Positions 23,164-31,932 of a stretch of 64,000 nt of DNA are shown piece after piece. The DNA is from Fictibacillus sp. b24. Lineage in GTDB: Bacteria; Bacillota; Bacilli; Bacillales; Fictibacillaceae. The DNA lies in NCBI RefSeq assembly GCF_030348825.1, contig NZ_JAUCES010000005.1, positions 3,782,001-3,846,000 of the forward strand, in the 5' to 3' direction. Made by a program: the position numbers and the translations under genes. The number at the start of each line of letters is the position of its first letter. Position 1 is the stretch's first letter. Below the pieces are notes generated by a model. It worked only from the letters and a program-made list of their open reading frames with translations, was not told the DNA's origin and did not search any database.

Positions 23164-23286
23164 ATGCCAACATGGTTTAAAAGACAGCTCCGTCGTGCTT
23201 ATTACCAAAAAGATCGTTACCAAATCCGCTTACTTAATCAGTGCTGGTTCTTTTATAACAAAAAACACTCCTCCAGTGAAGAGTAA
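23164..23286 (+). CDS. cmpA: Cortex morphogenetic protein CmpA
   Basis: A 40-residue protein beginning MPTWFKRQLRRAYY and containing YQIRLLNQCWFFY, clearly the small sporulation protein CmpA, which in B. subtilis is part of the SpoIVA quality-control pathway (with ClpXP) during spore envelope assembly. AAGGAGG lies before the ATG. It is located between sprT and tex, as expected from B. subtilis. The C-terminal KKHSSSEE codons also form the terminator of the convergent tex gene. Confidence 0.93.
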   Translation: MPTWFKRQLRRAYYQKDRYQIRLLNQCWFFYNKKHSSSEE

Positions 23287-23301
23287 TTTACTGGAGAAGT
23301 G
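23260..23301 (-). terminator. Terminator of tex, embedded in the cmpA 3' end
   Basis: Stem CACT-CTCCAGT/ACTGGAG-AGTG, then TTTTTTG on the minus strand. One arm lies inside the cmpA coding sequence and the other just beyond its stop. It may also stop cmpA transcription, although the plus-strand T-tract is poor. Confidence 0.85.
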
Positions 23302-23334
23302 CTTTATCTTGTTGTTGCTTTTCCACACGTTGTC

Positions 23335-25500
23335 TTATTTAGGAGCAATCATCGTTAAGGCGATTCGTTGTTTAGCTACATCTACAGAATCTACCCATAC
23401 GGTTACAACTTGTCCTACACTTACAACATCCATTGGGTTCTTAATAAAACGATTGGTTAACTTAGAGATGTGCACAAGCCCATCTTGTTTAACACCGATA
23501 TCTACAAACGCTCCAAAATCAACGACGTTACGAACGGTACCTTGCAGTTCCATCCCTTGTGATAAGTCTTCCATCTTAAGAACATCTGTTTTAAGCACTG
23601 GTCCCGAAAAAGCATCACGTGGATCTCTTCCTGGTTTAGTGAGACCTTCGATAATATCTTTTAAAGTTGGTACTCCAATATCCAGTTTTTCAGATGTCTG
23701 ATCTAGTGATAGGGAATTTAATTTTTCCGCCAGAGCCTCTGATCCAATATCAGCCGGGGTAAAACCAAGTTCCTTTAATAATGCTTTAGTCGCTGGATAG
23801 CTTTCTGGGTGTATGCCCGTTTGATCAAGCGGCTGATTCCCATCAACCACTCGCAGAAACCCAATACATTGCTCATACGTTTTCGCACCGAGACGCGGAA
23901 TCTTCTTAAGTTCTGTTCTGTTTTTGAATTTCCCGACTTCATTCCGTTTTAAGATAATGTTCTGTGCGACTGTTTTGGACAAACCTGAAACATATTGAAG
24001 CAATGAAGAAGATGCTGTGTTTACGTTAACACCTACTTGGTTAACGGCAGTCTCAACCACAAATGAGATTTCTTCCCCTAGTCTTTTTTGGGAAACATCA
24101 TGCTGATACTGACCAACCCCAATTGACTTAGGGTCGATCTTTACAAGTTCAGCTAACGGATCTTGAAGTCTTCGTGCAATAGATACAGCGCTTCTTTCCT
24201 CAACTTGAAGGTCAGGGAATTCTTCACGCGCTACACTTGATGCCGAATAAACACTCGCACCCGCTTCGTTTACAATTACGTAGGCCACTGACTTCTCTAG
24301 GTCTTTAAGTGTTTCAGCAATAAACTGTTCTGTTTCACGTGATGCTGTACCATTTCCAATCGCAGCAATTTCAATATCGTATTGTTCGATCAACTTTTTC
24401 ACAATGGCAGCAGATTTTTCAACCTCTGACCGCGGCGGTGTAGGATAAATGGTTTGAATGTGCAGGACTTTTCCCGTTTCATCTACTACACCTAGTTTGC
24501 ATCCTGTTCGATATGCAGGATCGACGCCAAGAACTACCTTCCCCTTCAGCGGAGCTTGCAGCAAAAGGCTTCTCACATTTTCAGAAAAAATATGAATCGC
24601 GCGTTCCTCAGCTTGTTCAGTAAGCGCGGTCCGGATTTCACGTTCAATGGAAGGAGCAATCAACCGCTTATATGCGTCTTCCATCGCTTCACGGATATAA
24701 ACTGCAGCTGGCGAACTGGAACGCTTGATTGTTTTTCTCTCCATCTTAGAAAGAATCAATTCTGATGGAGTTACGATACTTACTCTCAAAATATTTTCTT
24801 TCTCGCCTCGGTTAACCGCCAAAACTCGATGTGGAACGATTTTTCGAATCGGTTCTTGGTATTCGTAGTACATTTCAAATACTTTTTTCTCATCATTTTC
24901 GGTATTTTTACCGTCCGTTTTGATTTCACCTTTTGAAAATGTATCTTCGCGGATCCATTTTCGCATATCTGCATCATCAGACAGCATTTCAGCAATGATA
25001 TCTTTTGCACCTGTTAAAGCATCCTCAGCTGAAAGCACTTCTTTTTCTTCGTTTATGTATGCTGCAGCTTTTGTTAGTGGATTATCATTGTTTTGTTCCA
25101 ACAGCCAATGCGCTAGTGGTTCCAGTCCTTTTTCTTTGGCTATCGTTGCCTTAGTTCTTCTTTTTTGTTTATAAGGACGGTAAATATCTTCTAGATCCTG
25201 AAGCTTTTGAGCTTTCGAAATGGCAGCTGTTAATTCTTCAGTAAGTTTTCCTTGTTCATCGATAAGACGAATAATTTCTTCTTTTCGAGTCGCTAAGTTT
25301 TGCAAATACGTCCATCGATCCATGATGTCTTTAATCTGTACTTCATCCAGACCGCCTGTTAATTCTTTTCGGTAACGTGCGATGAATGGAACTGTATTTC
25401 CTTCTTCTAAAAGAGCAATAACTTGATTAATTTGTTTGCCCTTTACACTTAATTCTTGTTCCATTGTTCTCAATGCTTGTTCACTAATAGGTTGTCCCAA
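23335..25500 (-). CDS. tex: Tex-family transcription/RNA-binding protein (YdcI)
   Basis: A 721-residue Tex protein: N-terminal helical region with LLEEGNTVPFIARYRKEL, a YqgF-like RNase H fold (VVLGVDPAYRTGCKLGVVD), two helix-hairpin-helix motifs and a C-terminal S1 RNA-binding domain (GTVRNVVDFGAFVDIGV). Tex associates with RNA polymerase/RNA and has pleiotropic effects. The frame is open eight codons further, but AAAGGAGTG fits the TTG at 25500, which also gives the B. subtilis length. It is a single gene near the sigma-B operon, as in B. subtilis. Confidence 0.93.
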   Translation of the reverse strand: MGQPISEQALRTMEQELSVKGKQINQVIALLEEGNTVPFIARYRKELTGGLDEVQIKDIMDRWTYLQNLATRKEEIIRLIDEQGKLTEELTAAISKAQKLQDLEDIYRPYKQKRRTKATIAKEKGLEPLAHWLLEQNNDNPLTKAAAYINEEKEVLSAEDALTGAKDIIAEMLSDDADMRKWIREDTFSKGEIKTDGKNTENDEKKVFEMYYEYQEPIRKIVPHRVLAVNRGEKENILRVSIVTPSELILSKMERKTIKRSSSPAAVYIREAMEDAYKRLIAPSIEREIRTALTEQAEERAIHIFSENVRSLLLQAPLKGKVVLGVDPAYRTGCKLGVVDETGKVLHIQTIYPTPPRSEVEKSAAIVKKLIEQYDIEIAAIGNGTASRETEQFIAETLKDLEKSVAYVIVNEAGASVYSASSVAREEFPDLQVEERSAVSIARRLQDPLAELVKIDPKSIGVGQYQHDVSQKRLGEEISFVVETAVNQVGVNVNTASSSLLQYVSGLSKTVAQNIILKRNEVGKFKNRTELKKIPRLGAKTYEQCIGFLRVVDGNQPLDQTGIHPESYPATKALLKELGFTPADIGSEALAEKLNSLSLDQTSEKLDIGVPTLKDIIEGLTKPGRDPRDAFSGPVLKTDVLKMEDLSQGMELQGTVRNVVDFGAFVDIGVKQDGLVHISKLTNRFIKNPMDVVSVGQVVTVWVDSVDVAKQRIALTMIAPK

Positions 25501-25584
25501 TAAGAACACTCCTTTTTCAATCAATTAGTACTAGTATAAACCAATGAAGTTGCTCCGTAAAAATTCCATTGATACTTTTGTATG

Positions 25585-25713
25585 ATGTTGATTTCCGTTT
25601 CAGGTTGCTCGCTTTCCGCGGGGCAGCCGGTGAGCCCCTTGCCGCTTCGCGACTTAAGGGTCTCACCTGACCGCTTATCCCGCAGGAGTCTCGCACCTTC
25701 CACTACAATCACC
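25585..25713 (+). repeat. Dispersed palindromic element, copy 3 (subfamily A)
   Basis: CGCGGGGCAGCCGGTGAG with CTCACC...CCCGCAGGAG; outer arms GTTGATT/AATCACC; inner CCCCTTGCCGC. It occupies most of the 330-bp gap between tex and rsbX. Confidence 0.85.
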
Positions 25714-25787
25714 TTATCAAAGAAGAACTCAGAACAAATTTTCCGAGCAGCATATTTTGAAAAGGACCTTAAGAAAAAATTTAAAAA

Positions 25788-25828
25788 CAAAAAACACCAT
25801 CCTAAAATCTTGATATGGATGATGTTTA
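25788..25828 (-). terminator. Terminator of the sigma-B operon
   Basis: AAACATCATCC/GGATGGTGTTT stem followed by TTTTG and more T on the minus strand, directly after rsbX. Confidence 0.85.
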
Positions 25829-25829
25829 G

Positions 25830-26438
25830 CTAACTAATATTTATTTGTCCTACGATGCATGTAGCATCATCGTTAATATCCTGAGGCAATCCACTTATAA
25901 AAATGACGGACTCTTTCGGCGAGATCATTTTCGTTAACAGTGAACGGCTTTGAGTATGAATATCCATACCATCGGAATAAAGCATTAACGTTAACTCTTT
26001 TTCAAACTTGAAGTCCTGTACTTTAAATCGTTCAGGCTTTCCTACAAGAAAACCCGCTTTCGTTAAAGGGTGTATGGCTCTTTGTCTTTCAGCAGAGATC
26101 ATAAAACGGATGTTACCTACACCTGAATAAGTGGCTGTGTGATTTTTATAATCGACTTTAACAATTGCGATTACAGCACCACGAGTATGTCTTAACCCCT
26201 CATTGCAAAGATGCATCAGCTGTTCCACTGATTCATGATGATGCTGATCAATAATGTCAGTAGCAGCTCCTGAAGCCTCTTTCGCCATTTTGCCGCTCCC
26301 TAAACCATCTGCAACGGCGCAAATCAAATAATCTTCCGTTTCTTTCACGTAAAAACTATCTCCGCAAAGATCATTTCCCTTTTTAGGTTTCTGATAAGAG
26401 GAAACAGATGCTCTGCTAAATTGATAGTGTTCGATCAT
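25830..26438 (-). CDS. rsbX: PP2C-type phosphatase RsbX
   Basis: A 202-residue PP2C phosphatase with VADGLGSGKMA, LYSDGMD and DDATC metal-ligand motifs. In B. subtilis RsbX dephosphorylates RsbS and RsbR and so resets the stressosome. It is the last gene of the operon and overlaps sigB by four bases (ATGA). Confidence 0.95.
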   Translation of the reverse strand: MIEHYQFSRASVSSYQKPKKGNDLCGDSFYVKETEDYLICAVADGLGSGKMAKEASGAATDIIDQHHHESVEQLMHLCNEGLRHTRGAVIAIVKVDYKNHTATYSGVGNIRFMISAERQRAIHPLTKAGFLVGKPERFKVQDFKFEKELTLMLYSDGMDIHTQSRSLLTKMISPKESVIFISGLPQDINDDATCIVGQINIS

Positions 26439-27226
26439 CTAAGTGCCTCCGAAGGCGATACTCGCAACGCTTCTTTTAACTTTTCTAATGCTCTTCTTTG
26501 CAGTCGAGAAACATGCATCTGGGATATGTCTAAACGTTCTCCCGTTTCCTTTTGGCTTAGGTTCTCAAAATACGTACACTGTAAGATTTCACGTTCACGT
26601 TCAGAAAGAACAGCAAATGCTTTCTGCAAAAGCAGCCTTTTATCGATTTGATCAAAACCATCATCGTTGGATCCCACTAAGTCGAGAAGTGTAACCGTAC
26701 TTCCCTCCTGATCCGCTTCAATAGAGCTATCCACGGATAGAGCTTGATAACTTTTACCCATTTCCATCGTCTCTAGAACTTCTTCCTCTGAAACTTCCAG
26801 GAACTCAGCGATCTCAAAGATCTTAGGTGATCTTTGCAAGCGAGTCGTTAGTTCTTCAACGGCTTTCTTGATTCTCGGACCTAATTCTTTAATACGACGC
26901 GGTACATGCACACTCCATGTTTTATCACGAATAAAACGTTTAATTTCCCCAACAATTGTTGGAACGGCAAATGATTCAAAAGATCTGCCAAACGTTTTGT
27001 CGTATCTTCTAAAAGCTGCAAGCAAACCAATCATGCCGACTTGAACTAAATCGTCATGGATGCTTTTCCCTTTAGAAAACTTTCGTGCAAGAGAATGTAC
27101 TAAGTCTTGGTACTGCAAAACAAGATTTGTTTGAATTTCTTCATTTTTAGGATCTTGCTGCAGTTCATCAATCCATGCATAGACCTGTTCTTTACTGTGA
27201 AGGCGCTGGTGAGATTCTGTCGACAT
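26435..27226 (-). CDS. sigB: General stress sigma factor SigB
   Basis: A 263-residue sigma-70 family factor with region 2 (DLVQVGMIGLLAAFRRYD, KRFIRDKTWSVHVPRR) and region 4 (YFENLSQKETGERLDISQMHVSRLQRRA). It directs the general stress regulon and is held by RsbW. The ATG at 27226 has AGGTGGAGG upstream and overlaps the end of rsbW by 35 bases. Its length matches B. subtilis SigB closely. Confidence 0.97.
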   Translation of the reverse strand: MSTESHQRLHSKEQVYAWIDELQQDPKNEEIQTNLVLQYQDLVHSLARKFSKGKSIHDDLVQVGMIGLLAAFRRYDKTFGRSFESFAVPTIVGEIKRFIRDKTWSVHVPRRIKELGPRIKKAVEELTTRLQRSPKIFEIAEFLEVSEEEVLETMEMGKSYQALSVDSSIEADQEGSTVTLLDLVGSNDDGFDQIDKRLLLQKAFAVLSEREREILQCTYFENLSQKETGERLDISQMHVSRLQRRALEKLKEALRVSPSEALR

Positions 27227-27674
27227 GTTCCTCCACCTCATCTCTGTGAAGATACTTTGTCATCATTACAACGACACCGGCTTCACTGCTTATTTCTACC
27301 TTGTCCATTAGTGTATCTATCAGAAAGAGGCCTAAACCTCCCTCATGCAGTTGATCAACTGATTTACCATCTACAGGGCCAAGATCTTTTGAGATAGATT
27401 CAACGTCGAAACTTTTTCCTTGATCGACAACCGTAATTTCCATACGGTCATCATGTATATTGCAGCCAATGCGAACTTGGCCATGATCTCCTTCAGTGTA
27501 AGCATGATTTACAACATTCGTTACGGCTTCTGAAACTGCAATTTTAATATCTTCAATTTCATCAAACGCAAAACCCATGCGGTTTGCCAGACCAGAAATC
27601 GTTAATCTGACTACTCCCACATAATCCGGCTTTGCCGGAACGTTCATTTCAATATAGTCGGACGCTGTTCTCAT
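27192..27674 (-). CDS. rsbW: Anti-sigma-B factor / serine kinase RsbW
   Basis: A 160-residue GHKL ATPase with EAVTNVVNHAY (N box), VVDQGKSFD (G1) and EGGLGLFLI (G2). It binds SigB, or phosphorylates RsbV on serine. It overlaps rsbV by four bases and sigB by 35, so translation of the three partners is coupled, consistent with a need for fixed stoichiometry. Confidence 0.97.
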   Translation of the reverse strand: MRTASDYIEMNVPAKPDYVGVVRLTISGLANRMGFAFDEIEDIKIAVSEAVTNVVNHAYTEGDHGQVRIGCNIHDDRMEITVVDQGKSFDVESISKDLGPVDGKSVDQLHEGGLGLFLIDTLMDKVEISSEAGVVVMMTKYLHRDEVEEHVDRISPAPSQ

Positions 27675-28003
27675 AGCGCCTCCCCCTTTACTCCGCTTTC
27701 GATGTCCATTACCTCAGTTAAACCAGTAATTTCAAAGATGCGTTTTACACGTTCAGTCATGCCTCTAAGCTTTAAAAAGCTATTGTTGGCTTTAGAAGAC
27801 TTTAAAGCTCCTACAAAAATACCCAATCCTGTGCTGTCCATATATTCGATACCAGAAAGGTCTACGATTACGACGTTTCCTTCTTTTTCGGTTAACGGAA
27901 GCATAACTTCTTTAAGTTTCGGAGCCGTATATGCGTCTACTTCCCCGGTAAGTTTTAATTCATATGTTTCATTTATTTGGCCTTGATTAATTTGTAAATT
28001 CAT
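27671..28003 (-). CDS. rsbV: Anti-anti-sigma factor RsbV
   Basis: A 110-residue STAS protein with the phospho-acceptor motif YMDSTGLGIF. Unphosphorylated RsbV sequesters RsbW and frees SigB. A sigma-B promoter lies directly upstream, so rsbV-rsbW-sigB-rsbX can be autoactivated. Confidence 0.97.
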   Translation of the reverse strand: MNLQINQGQINETYELKLTGEVDAYTAPKLKEVMLPLTEKEGNVVIVDLSGIEYMDSTGLGIFVGALKSSKANNSFLKLRGMTERVKRIFEITGLTEVMDIESGVKGEAL

Positions 28004-28022
28004 TGTTTTCCCCCCAAGCTTT

Positions 28023-28036
28023 GTATGGAACCATAC
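28023..28036. repeat. Palindrome in the rsbV leader
   Basis: GTATGG-AA-CCATAC lies about eight bases downstream of the sigma-B -10 element, inside the 5' leader of the rsbV transcript. It could be an operator or an RNA hairpin. No role is known to me. Confidence 0.5.
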
Positions 28037-28043
28037 GGTACCT

Positions 28044-28069
28044 TTACCCTAATTGAATACTGTTTAAAC
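28044..28069 (-). promoter_or_regulatory. Internal sigma-B promoter upstream of rsbV
   Basis: GTTTAA, 14-bp spacer, GGGTAA on the minus strand match the sigma-B consensus GTTTAA-N12-15-GGGTAT at 11 of 12 positions. The -35 box contains the rsbU stop codon TAA. The location equals that of the autoregulatory promoter in B. subtilis. Confidence 0.9.
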
Positions 28070-29071
28070 CAGTCTTTTTAAAATAATTAAAGTAAAATCA
28101 TCTCTGAGCTCGAATCCTTGAAGCCGATCCAACTCCTGAAATACATTCTCAACAATTTTTTGAGAGGGTAGATCCATATATTTACGAATGAGAGAAACAA
28201 TTTCTTCTCTTTCGATAAACCCTTTACTCGTCCTGCACTCAGTCACTCCATCTGAAAGCAGGATGACCATATCTCCAACTTCTATCTCCTTTTCATACGG
28301 ATGATAGGTTGTTGTGCGAGAAACCCCGAGAACAAGGCCTTTAGCAATAAGATCATGAAACTTATCTTCTTTTGCATTGTAAATAAATCCTGGTTCATGA
28401 CCGGCACCGGCATAGTAGAATTTATGACTTTCCGGTTCATATACACCATGAAACATCGTAATAAACATGTTGCTATGAACATTTTGTTCAACAACACGGT
28501 TTAAATTTTCCAGCAGAAGATGAGGTTTCATCTGTTCTTCAGGCAAGCTGTCCATCGCGTATTTAATCATAGACATACAGAGTGCAGCGGGTATGCCTTT
28601 GCCAATGATGTCAGCTACAGCGACACTGAGACTGTTGCCGCTTTTAACAAAATTATAATAATCACCATTCATTTTTTTAGCCGGAACACTTACAACCCCA
28701 ATGTCCAACTCGTCAAATTCAGGTACATCGCTAAGCAGCAATGTTTGCTGCATGCTTGCGGCAACTTCAATTTCAGATTCCAACTGTTGCTGTTTATCCC
28801 GCAAACTTTGATGTTCGCGGTAAGCGAAGCCATAGCCAATCATAGATTCAAGCAGAAAGTCAAAAGAGTCTCTCATCTCTTCCGACATATCCGGGAAAAG
28901 CTCGTCCATTACTTGAATGTGTAAGCTCACTAAATCCTCGGGTGATATCTGCTGCTCCAGCAGTTTCCTGCTAAATTGCTGGGCTTTATAGAGTGTCGTC
29001 TCGGTTTTGGCTTTTAGATAGACTGATAATAAATCTTGGTAACGTTCAGTTAGTGCGTCCTTTGCAGTCAA
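28064..29071 (-). CDS. rsbU: Serine phosphatase RsbU (TTG start)
   Basis: A 335-residue protein with an N-terminal RsbT-binding helical domain and a C-terminal PPM/PP2C phosphatase domain (AVADIIGKGIPAALCMSM, YAGAGHEPG, LLSDGVTE). RsbT activates it to dephosphorylate RsbV. A TTG at 29071, with AGGAGGAG upstream, gives MTAKDALTERYQDLL and the same length as B. subtilis RsbU. A more upstream ATG would overlap rsbT. The rsbU stop is inside the sigma-B promoter. Confidence 0.95.
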   Translation of the reverse strand: MTAKDALTERYQDLLSVYLKAKTETTLYKAQQFSRKLLEQQISPEDLVSLHIQVMDELFPDMSEEMRDSFDFLLESMIGYGFAYREHQSLRDKQQQLESEIEVAASMQQTLLLSDVPEFDELDIGVVSVPAKKMNGDYYNFVKSGNSLSVAVADIIGKGIPAALCMSMIKYAMDSLPEEQMKPHLLLENLNRVVEQNVHSNMFITMFHGVYEPESHKFYYAGAGHEPGFIYNAKEDKFHDLIAKGLVLGVSRTTTYHPYEKEIEVGDMVILLSDGVTECRTSKGFIEREEIVSLIRKYMDLPSQKIVENVFQELDRLQGFELRDDFTLIILKRLV

Positions 29072-29082
29072 GAGCTCTCCTC

Positions 29083-29484
29083 CTAACGAAGCCATTTAGT
29101 AGCAGATATCTCCGTTCCCACGTCAACCGTGGACTCTATCGAGAATTCATCCATTAAACGCTTCACGCCTGGCAATCCAGCTCCTAATCCGCCGGAAGTC
29201 GTATAGCCATCTTCCATAACTTTTCGGATTTCTCGGATTCCAGGACCATTATCTAAGGCTACGATTCGCAGTCCTTTTTTTCCTAATTGATTGATCGGTT
29301 CGATGCAAATCTTTCCTCGACCGGCATATAAATAGATATTACGTGCAAGTTCGGAAATCGCTGTTGTGATTCTGGCTTGATCAACATTTCCGAAACCAAG
29401 CTCTTTAGCCATGTTTCTTCCAAGTTGACGGGCACTTACGATGTCCCACTCATTGCGTACTTCAACACAGGATTGGATGTCCAT
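29083..29484 (-). CDS. rsbT: Switch kinase RsbT
   Basis: A 133-residue GHKL kinase with ISELARNIYLYA, DNGPGI and GGLGAGLPG. In stress it phosphorylates RsbR and RsbS, leaves the stressosome and activates RsbU. Of two close ATG codons, the second (29484) has proper spacing from GGAGG and yields the B. subtilis length. Confidence 0.96.
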   Translation of the reverse strand: MDIQSCVEVRNEWDIVSARQLGRNMAKELGFGNVDQARITTAISELARNIYLYAGRGKICIEPINQLGKKGLRIVALDNGPGIREIRKVMEDGYTTSGGLGAGLPGVKRLMDEFSIESTVDVGTEISATKWLR

Positions 29485-29486
29485 AA

Positions 29487-29843
29487 TCATCCCTCCAGTT
29501 CCAGACGCAATTTATCAAGCCCCTGTTCTAAGTCAAGTGCTGTCGAAACTTCCCTCATTGAAATTCCAAGGTCAATTAAAGTAATAGCAACTGCGGGCTG
29601 TATTCCTGTCAATACAACTTGAGCTCCCATTAACTTTGACATCCTCACCACATCTCCAAGAACTTTTGCAATAAAGGAGTCAATCATGTCTACTGACGTT
29701 AAGTCAATAACAACTCCCTTTGCCCCTGTATCATGAATCTTGTTAAGCAAATCCTCTTGAAATTGAAGGGCTGTTTGATCGTCCATTTCTACTTGAATGG
29801 TGATCAATAAATATTCGTGCAATTTTAAAATAGGAATCCTCAT
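29487..29843 (-). CDS. rsbS: Stressosome scaffold RsbS
   Basis: A 118-residue STAS protein; [20 protein letters not shown] includes the serine phosphorylated by RsbT. It forms the stressosome core with RsbR. A GTG five codons upstream abuts its ribosome-binding site, so the ATG at 29843 is preferred. Confidence 0.95.
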   Translation of the reverse strand: MRIPILKLHEYLLITIQVEMDDQTALQFQEDLLNKIHDTGAKGVVIDLTSVDMIDSFIAKVLGDVVRMSKLMGAQVVLTGIQPAVAITLIDLGISMREVSTALDLEQGLDKLRLELEG

Positions 29844-29861
29844 TTTTTTTTCCCTCACTCC

Positions 29862-30713
29862 CTATTTATTGCTAATTAACTGCTGATTTGTGATCTCCAG
29901 TGCGTTTTCCATGCCTTTTTGAAGAGTACTCTTCGTAGGGAATAGACTTAAATCAATACCCAGGCTTACAATAGTCTGTGCAATTTCAGGTCGTATTCCT
30001 ACTAGGATACATGTTGATCCTAATAAACGCACAGCATCTGCCGCTTGAATAATATGATGGGCTACCATCGTATCCACGACTGGAACACCTGTAATATCAA
30101 TCAGCACAACTTCTGAGCGATATTTAATCACTCCGTTTAAAAGGTTTTCCATGATCAGCTTTGCACGTTCCGTATCAATGGAACCAATCAGAGGCATGAC
30201 GCTGATGTTGTTGAAAACCGGGATAAGCGGAGCGGAAAGTTCTAATAATGCTGTTTTTTGGATAGAAACGGTTCTTTCCCAAATTTGAGATGAATTTTCC
30301 ACCACTTGGTTAAGAATAGGATCTAACCATCTGTCGATTTCTCTATATACGGACGCAAGCTTTTCTTTGTCCATATCTGTCTGAACTAAAAAGTTGACGA
30401 TAACACGGCGTGCAGCTTGAAGTCCTTGTGTTATATAGCTCAAAGGTAAGCCTGTATGAAGCACTTGGTCAAAAAACTCATCAAGTGTTCCATCTTTAGA
30501 TATATCATGATAATTAATGTGTTTAATTAACATTTTAAAAAACTGCTGATCGGTCTCATCACTAAATTTAAGTGTAGTCCCAGCTAGTTCCTTTTCTTTA
30601 AAGAGGTTGACTTCTTTTAGCCAATTATTTTTTAGGGTCTCTTGATTCTCATTGACCATCTGTACAATCAAGTTGTCCAATTTTTCTTGCACCCCCACTA
30701 CTTTTAGTATCAA
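29862..30713 (-). CDS. rsbR: Stressosome sensor RsbR
   Basis: A protein of up to 283 residues, with an N-terminal non-heme globin-like sensory domain and a C-terminal STAS domain. The two RsbT target threonines are recognisable in IGSIDTERAK and GVPVVDTMVAHH. The start is uncertain: the frame opens with TTG at 30713, but a GTG at 30692 or a TTG at 30680 after GTGGGGGTG would also fit. It is the first gene of the operon. Confidence 0.93.
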   Translation of the reverse strand: MILKVVGVQEKLDNLIVQMVNENQETLKNNWLKEVNLFKEKELAGTTLKFSDETDQQFFKMLIKHINYHDISKDGTLDEFFDQVLHTGLPLSYITQGLQAARRVIVNFLVQTDMDKEKLASVYREIDRWLDPILNQVVENSSQIWERTVSIQKTALLELSAPLIPVFNNISVMPLIGSIDTERAKLIMENLLNGVIKYRSEVVLIDITGVPVVDTMVAHHIIQAADAVRLLGSTCILVGIRPEIAQTIVSLGIDLSLFPTKSTLQKGMENALEITNQQLISNK

Positions 30714-30859
30714 TATCTATTATTTCACTTCTGTATATATTGTGCAATGTTTACTCTTTTTCTAACTTTGGATATATAACCCAAGATGACAATTGTTAAA
30801 CATGTATTTTTTTCCAGTTGTTTTTTATAGCTTTTTGCTTATGCTTCGTGCTATTGAAA

Positions 30860-30990
30860 GTGGTTGATTTCCGTTACAGATGCTCGCTTTCCGCGGGGCG
30901 TGCGGTGAGCCCCCTGCCGCTTTGCGACTTTAGGGGTCTCACCTGACCGCTCGTCCCGCAGGAGTCTCGCATCTTCCACTACAATCAACT
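30860..30990 (+). repeat. Dispersed palindromic element, copy 4 (subfamily A)
   Basis: GGTTGATT/AATCAACT outer arms, CGCGGGGCGTGCGGTGAG with CTCACC...GTCCCGCAGGAG, inner CCCCCTGCCGC/TTTAGGGGTC; the inner arm is CCCCT/AGGGG, so it differs from copy 1 but still pairs. The 440-bp gap between rsbR and ndoA holds this element, a terminator and the rsbR promoter region. Confidence 0.85.
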
Positions 30991-31103
30991 TGTCAGTGAA
31001 GAAAGTGAACAAAATATACCAAAAGCTGCAATACAAAAAACTGTAAAAATGAAAGCGTAATCCATGTTATAAATTCACTTTTGTAATAAACAGTAGATAA
31101 AAT

Positions 31104-31134
31104 AAAAAACCGCCAGACATTCTGTCAGACAGTT
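31104..31134 (-). terminator. Terminator of ndoAI-ndoA
   Basis: Stem AACTGTCTGAC/GTCTGGCGGTT (two G-T pairs, one mismatch), then TTTT on the minus strand. Confidence 0.75.
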
Positions 31135-31155
31135 TCCTAAATTGTGATATGAGAT

Positions 31156-31506
31156 TTAAAAATCAACCAGACCTGTGCTGATCTGCAATGCGTCGTCTAC
31201 CCTGCGCATCATGTCTTCATCCAGTTGTGTTATTTTATCTGTTAATCTTTGCTTGTCAATCGTCCTGATCTGTTCAAGCAAAATAACTGAATCCCGTTCA
31301 AAGCCGTATTTTTTAGAATCTATTTCAACGTGTGTTGGTAGTTTTGCTTTCTGAATTTGGGCTGTGATTGCAGCAACTATTACAGTAGGGCTAAAACGGT
31401 TTCCGATATCGTTCTGGATTATCAGTACAGGGCGAATTCCGCCTTGTTCTGAACCAACTACCGGTGAAAGATCTGCAAAGTAAACGTCTCCGCGTTTGAC
31501 TATCAA
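31156..31506 (-). CDS. ndoA: mRNA interferase toxin NdoA/MazF
   Basis: A 116-residue MazF toxin beginning [23 protein letters not shown]; it cleaves mRNA at UACAU-type sites in B. subtilis. The gene follows the antitoxin by three bases and sits between alr and the sigma-B operon, as in B. subtilis. Confidence 0.96.
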   Translation of the reverse strand: MIVKRGDVYFADLSPVVGSEQGGIRPVLIIQNDIGNRFSPTVIVAAITAQIQKAKLPTHVEIDSKKYGFERDSVILLEQIRTIDKQRLTDKITQLDEDMMRRVDDALQISTGLVDF

Positions 31507-31509
31507 GGA

Positions 31510-31791
31510 CTACACCCCGCTAACTAAGCGGTCCAAGGTATGATCGGCTTCCTCCTCTAACATAAATGCTTCTGAGGCAATCGTTAGATTGATCTTAGCC
31601 ATTTCCATGTAACCTTGTCTCATCTCATCACGAAACTGACGCTTATTCTTCCGCTCGCGAAGAAACATCTCAGTAGCTTGATGGATAAATTCGCTGCGGT
31701 CCAAATTTTCTTTTTTAATGACACGATCAACCTCACTTAATAATTTCTGAGGAAGACTAATCACTATTCGTTTTGTGTTCAATTCGGACAC
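31510..31791 (-). CDS. ndoAI: Antitoxin NdoAI/MazE
   Basis: A 93-residue ribbon-helix-helix protein (RIVISLPQKLLSEVDRVI) with the conserved C-terminal GYMEMAKINLTIASEA that covers the toxin site. The GTG at 31791 (MSELNTK) has GGAGG eight bases upstream and gives the B. subtilis length. RHH antitoxins usually repress their own operon. Confidence 0.94.
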   Translation of the reverse strand: MSELNTKRIVISLPQKLLSEVDRVIKKENLDRSEFIHQATEMFLRERKNKRQFRDEMRQGYMEMAKINLTIASEAFMLEEEADHTLDRLVSGV

Positions 31792-31932
31792 AACATACAC
31801 CTCCAGCGCAAAGCTATACTACGATCAAATTCCTTTTAACCACATATAATCTTATCACTTCAATATTCCATTTGCAAAGCGATTTCAAGTTATTTATTCT
31901 ACAAAATTTTTAATAGTCCTTCTAATATTCTG

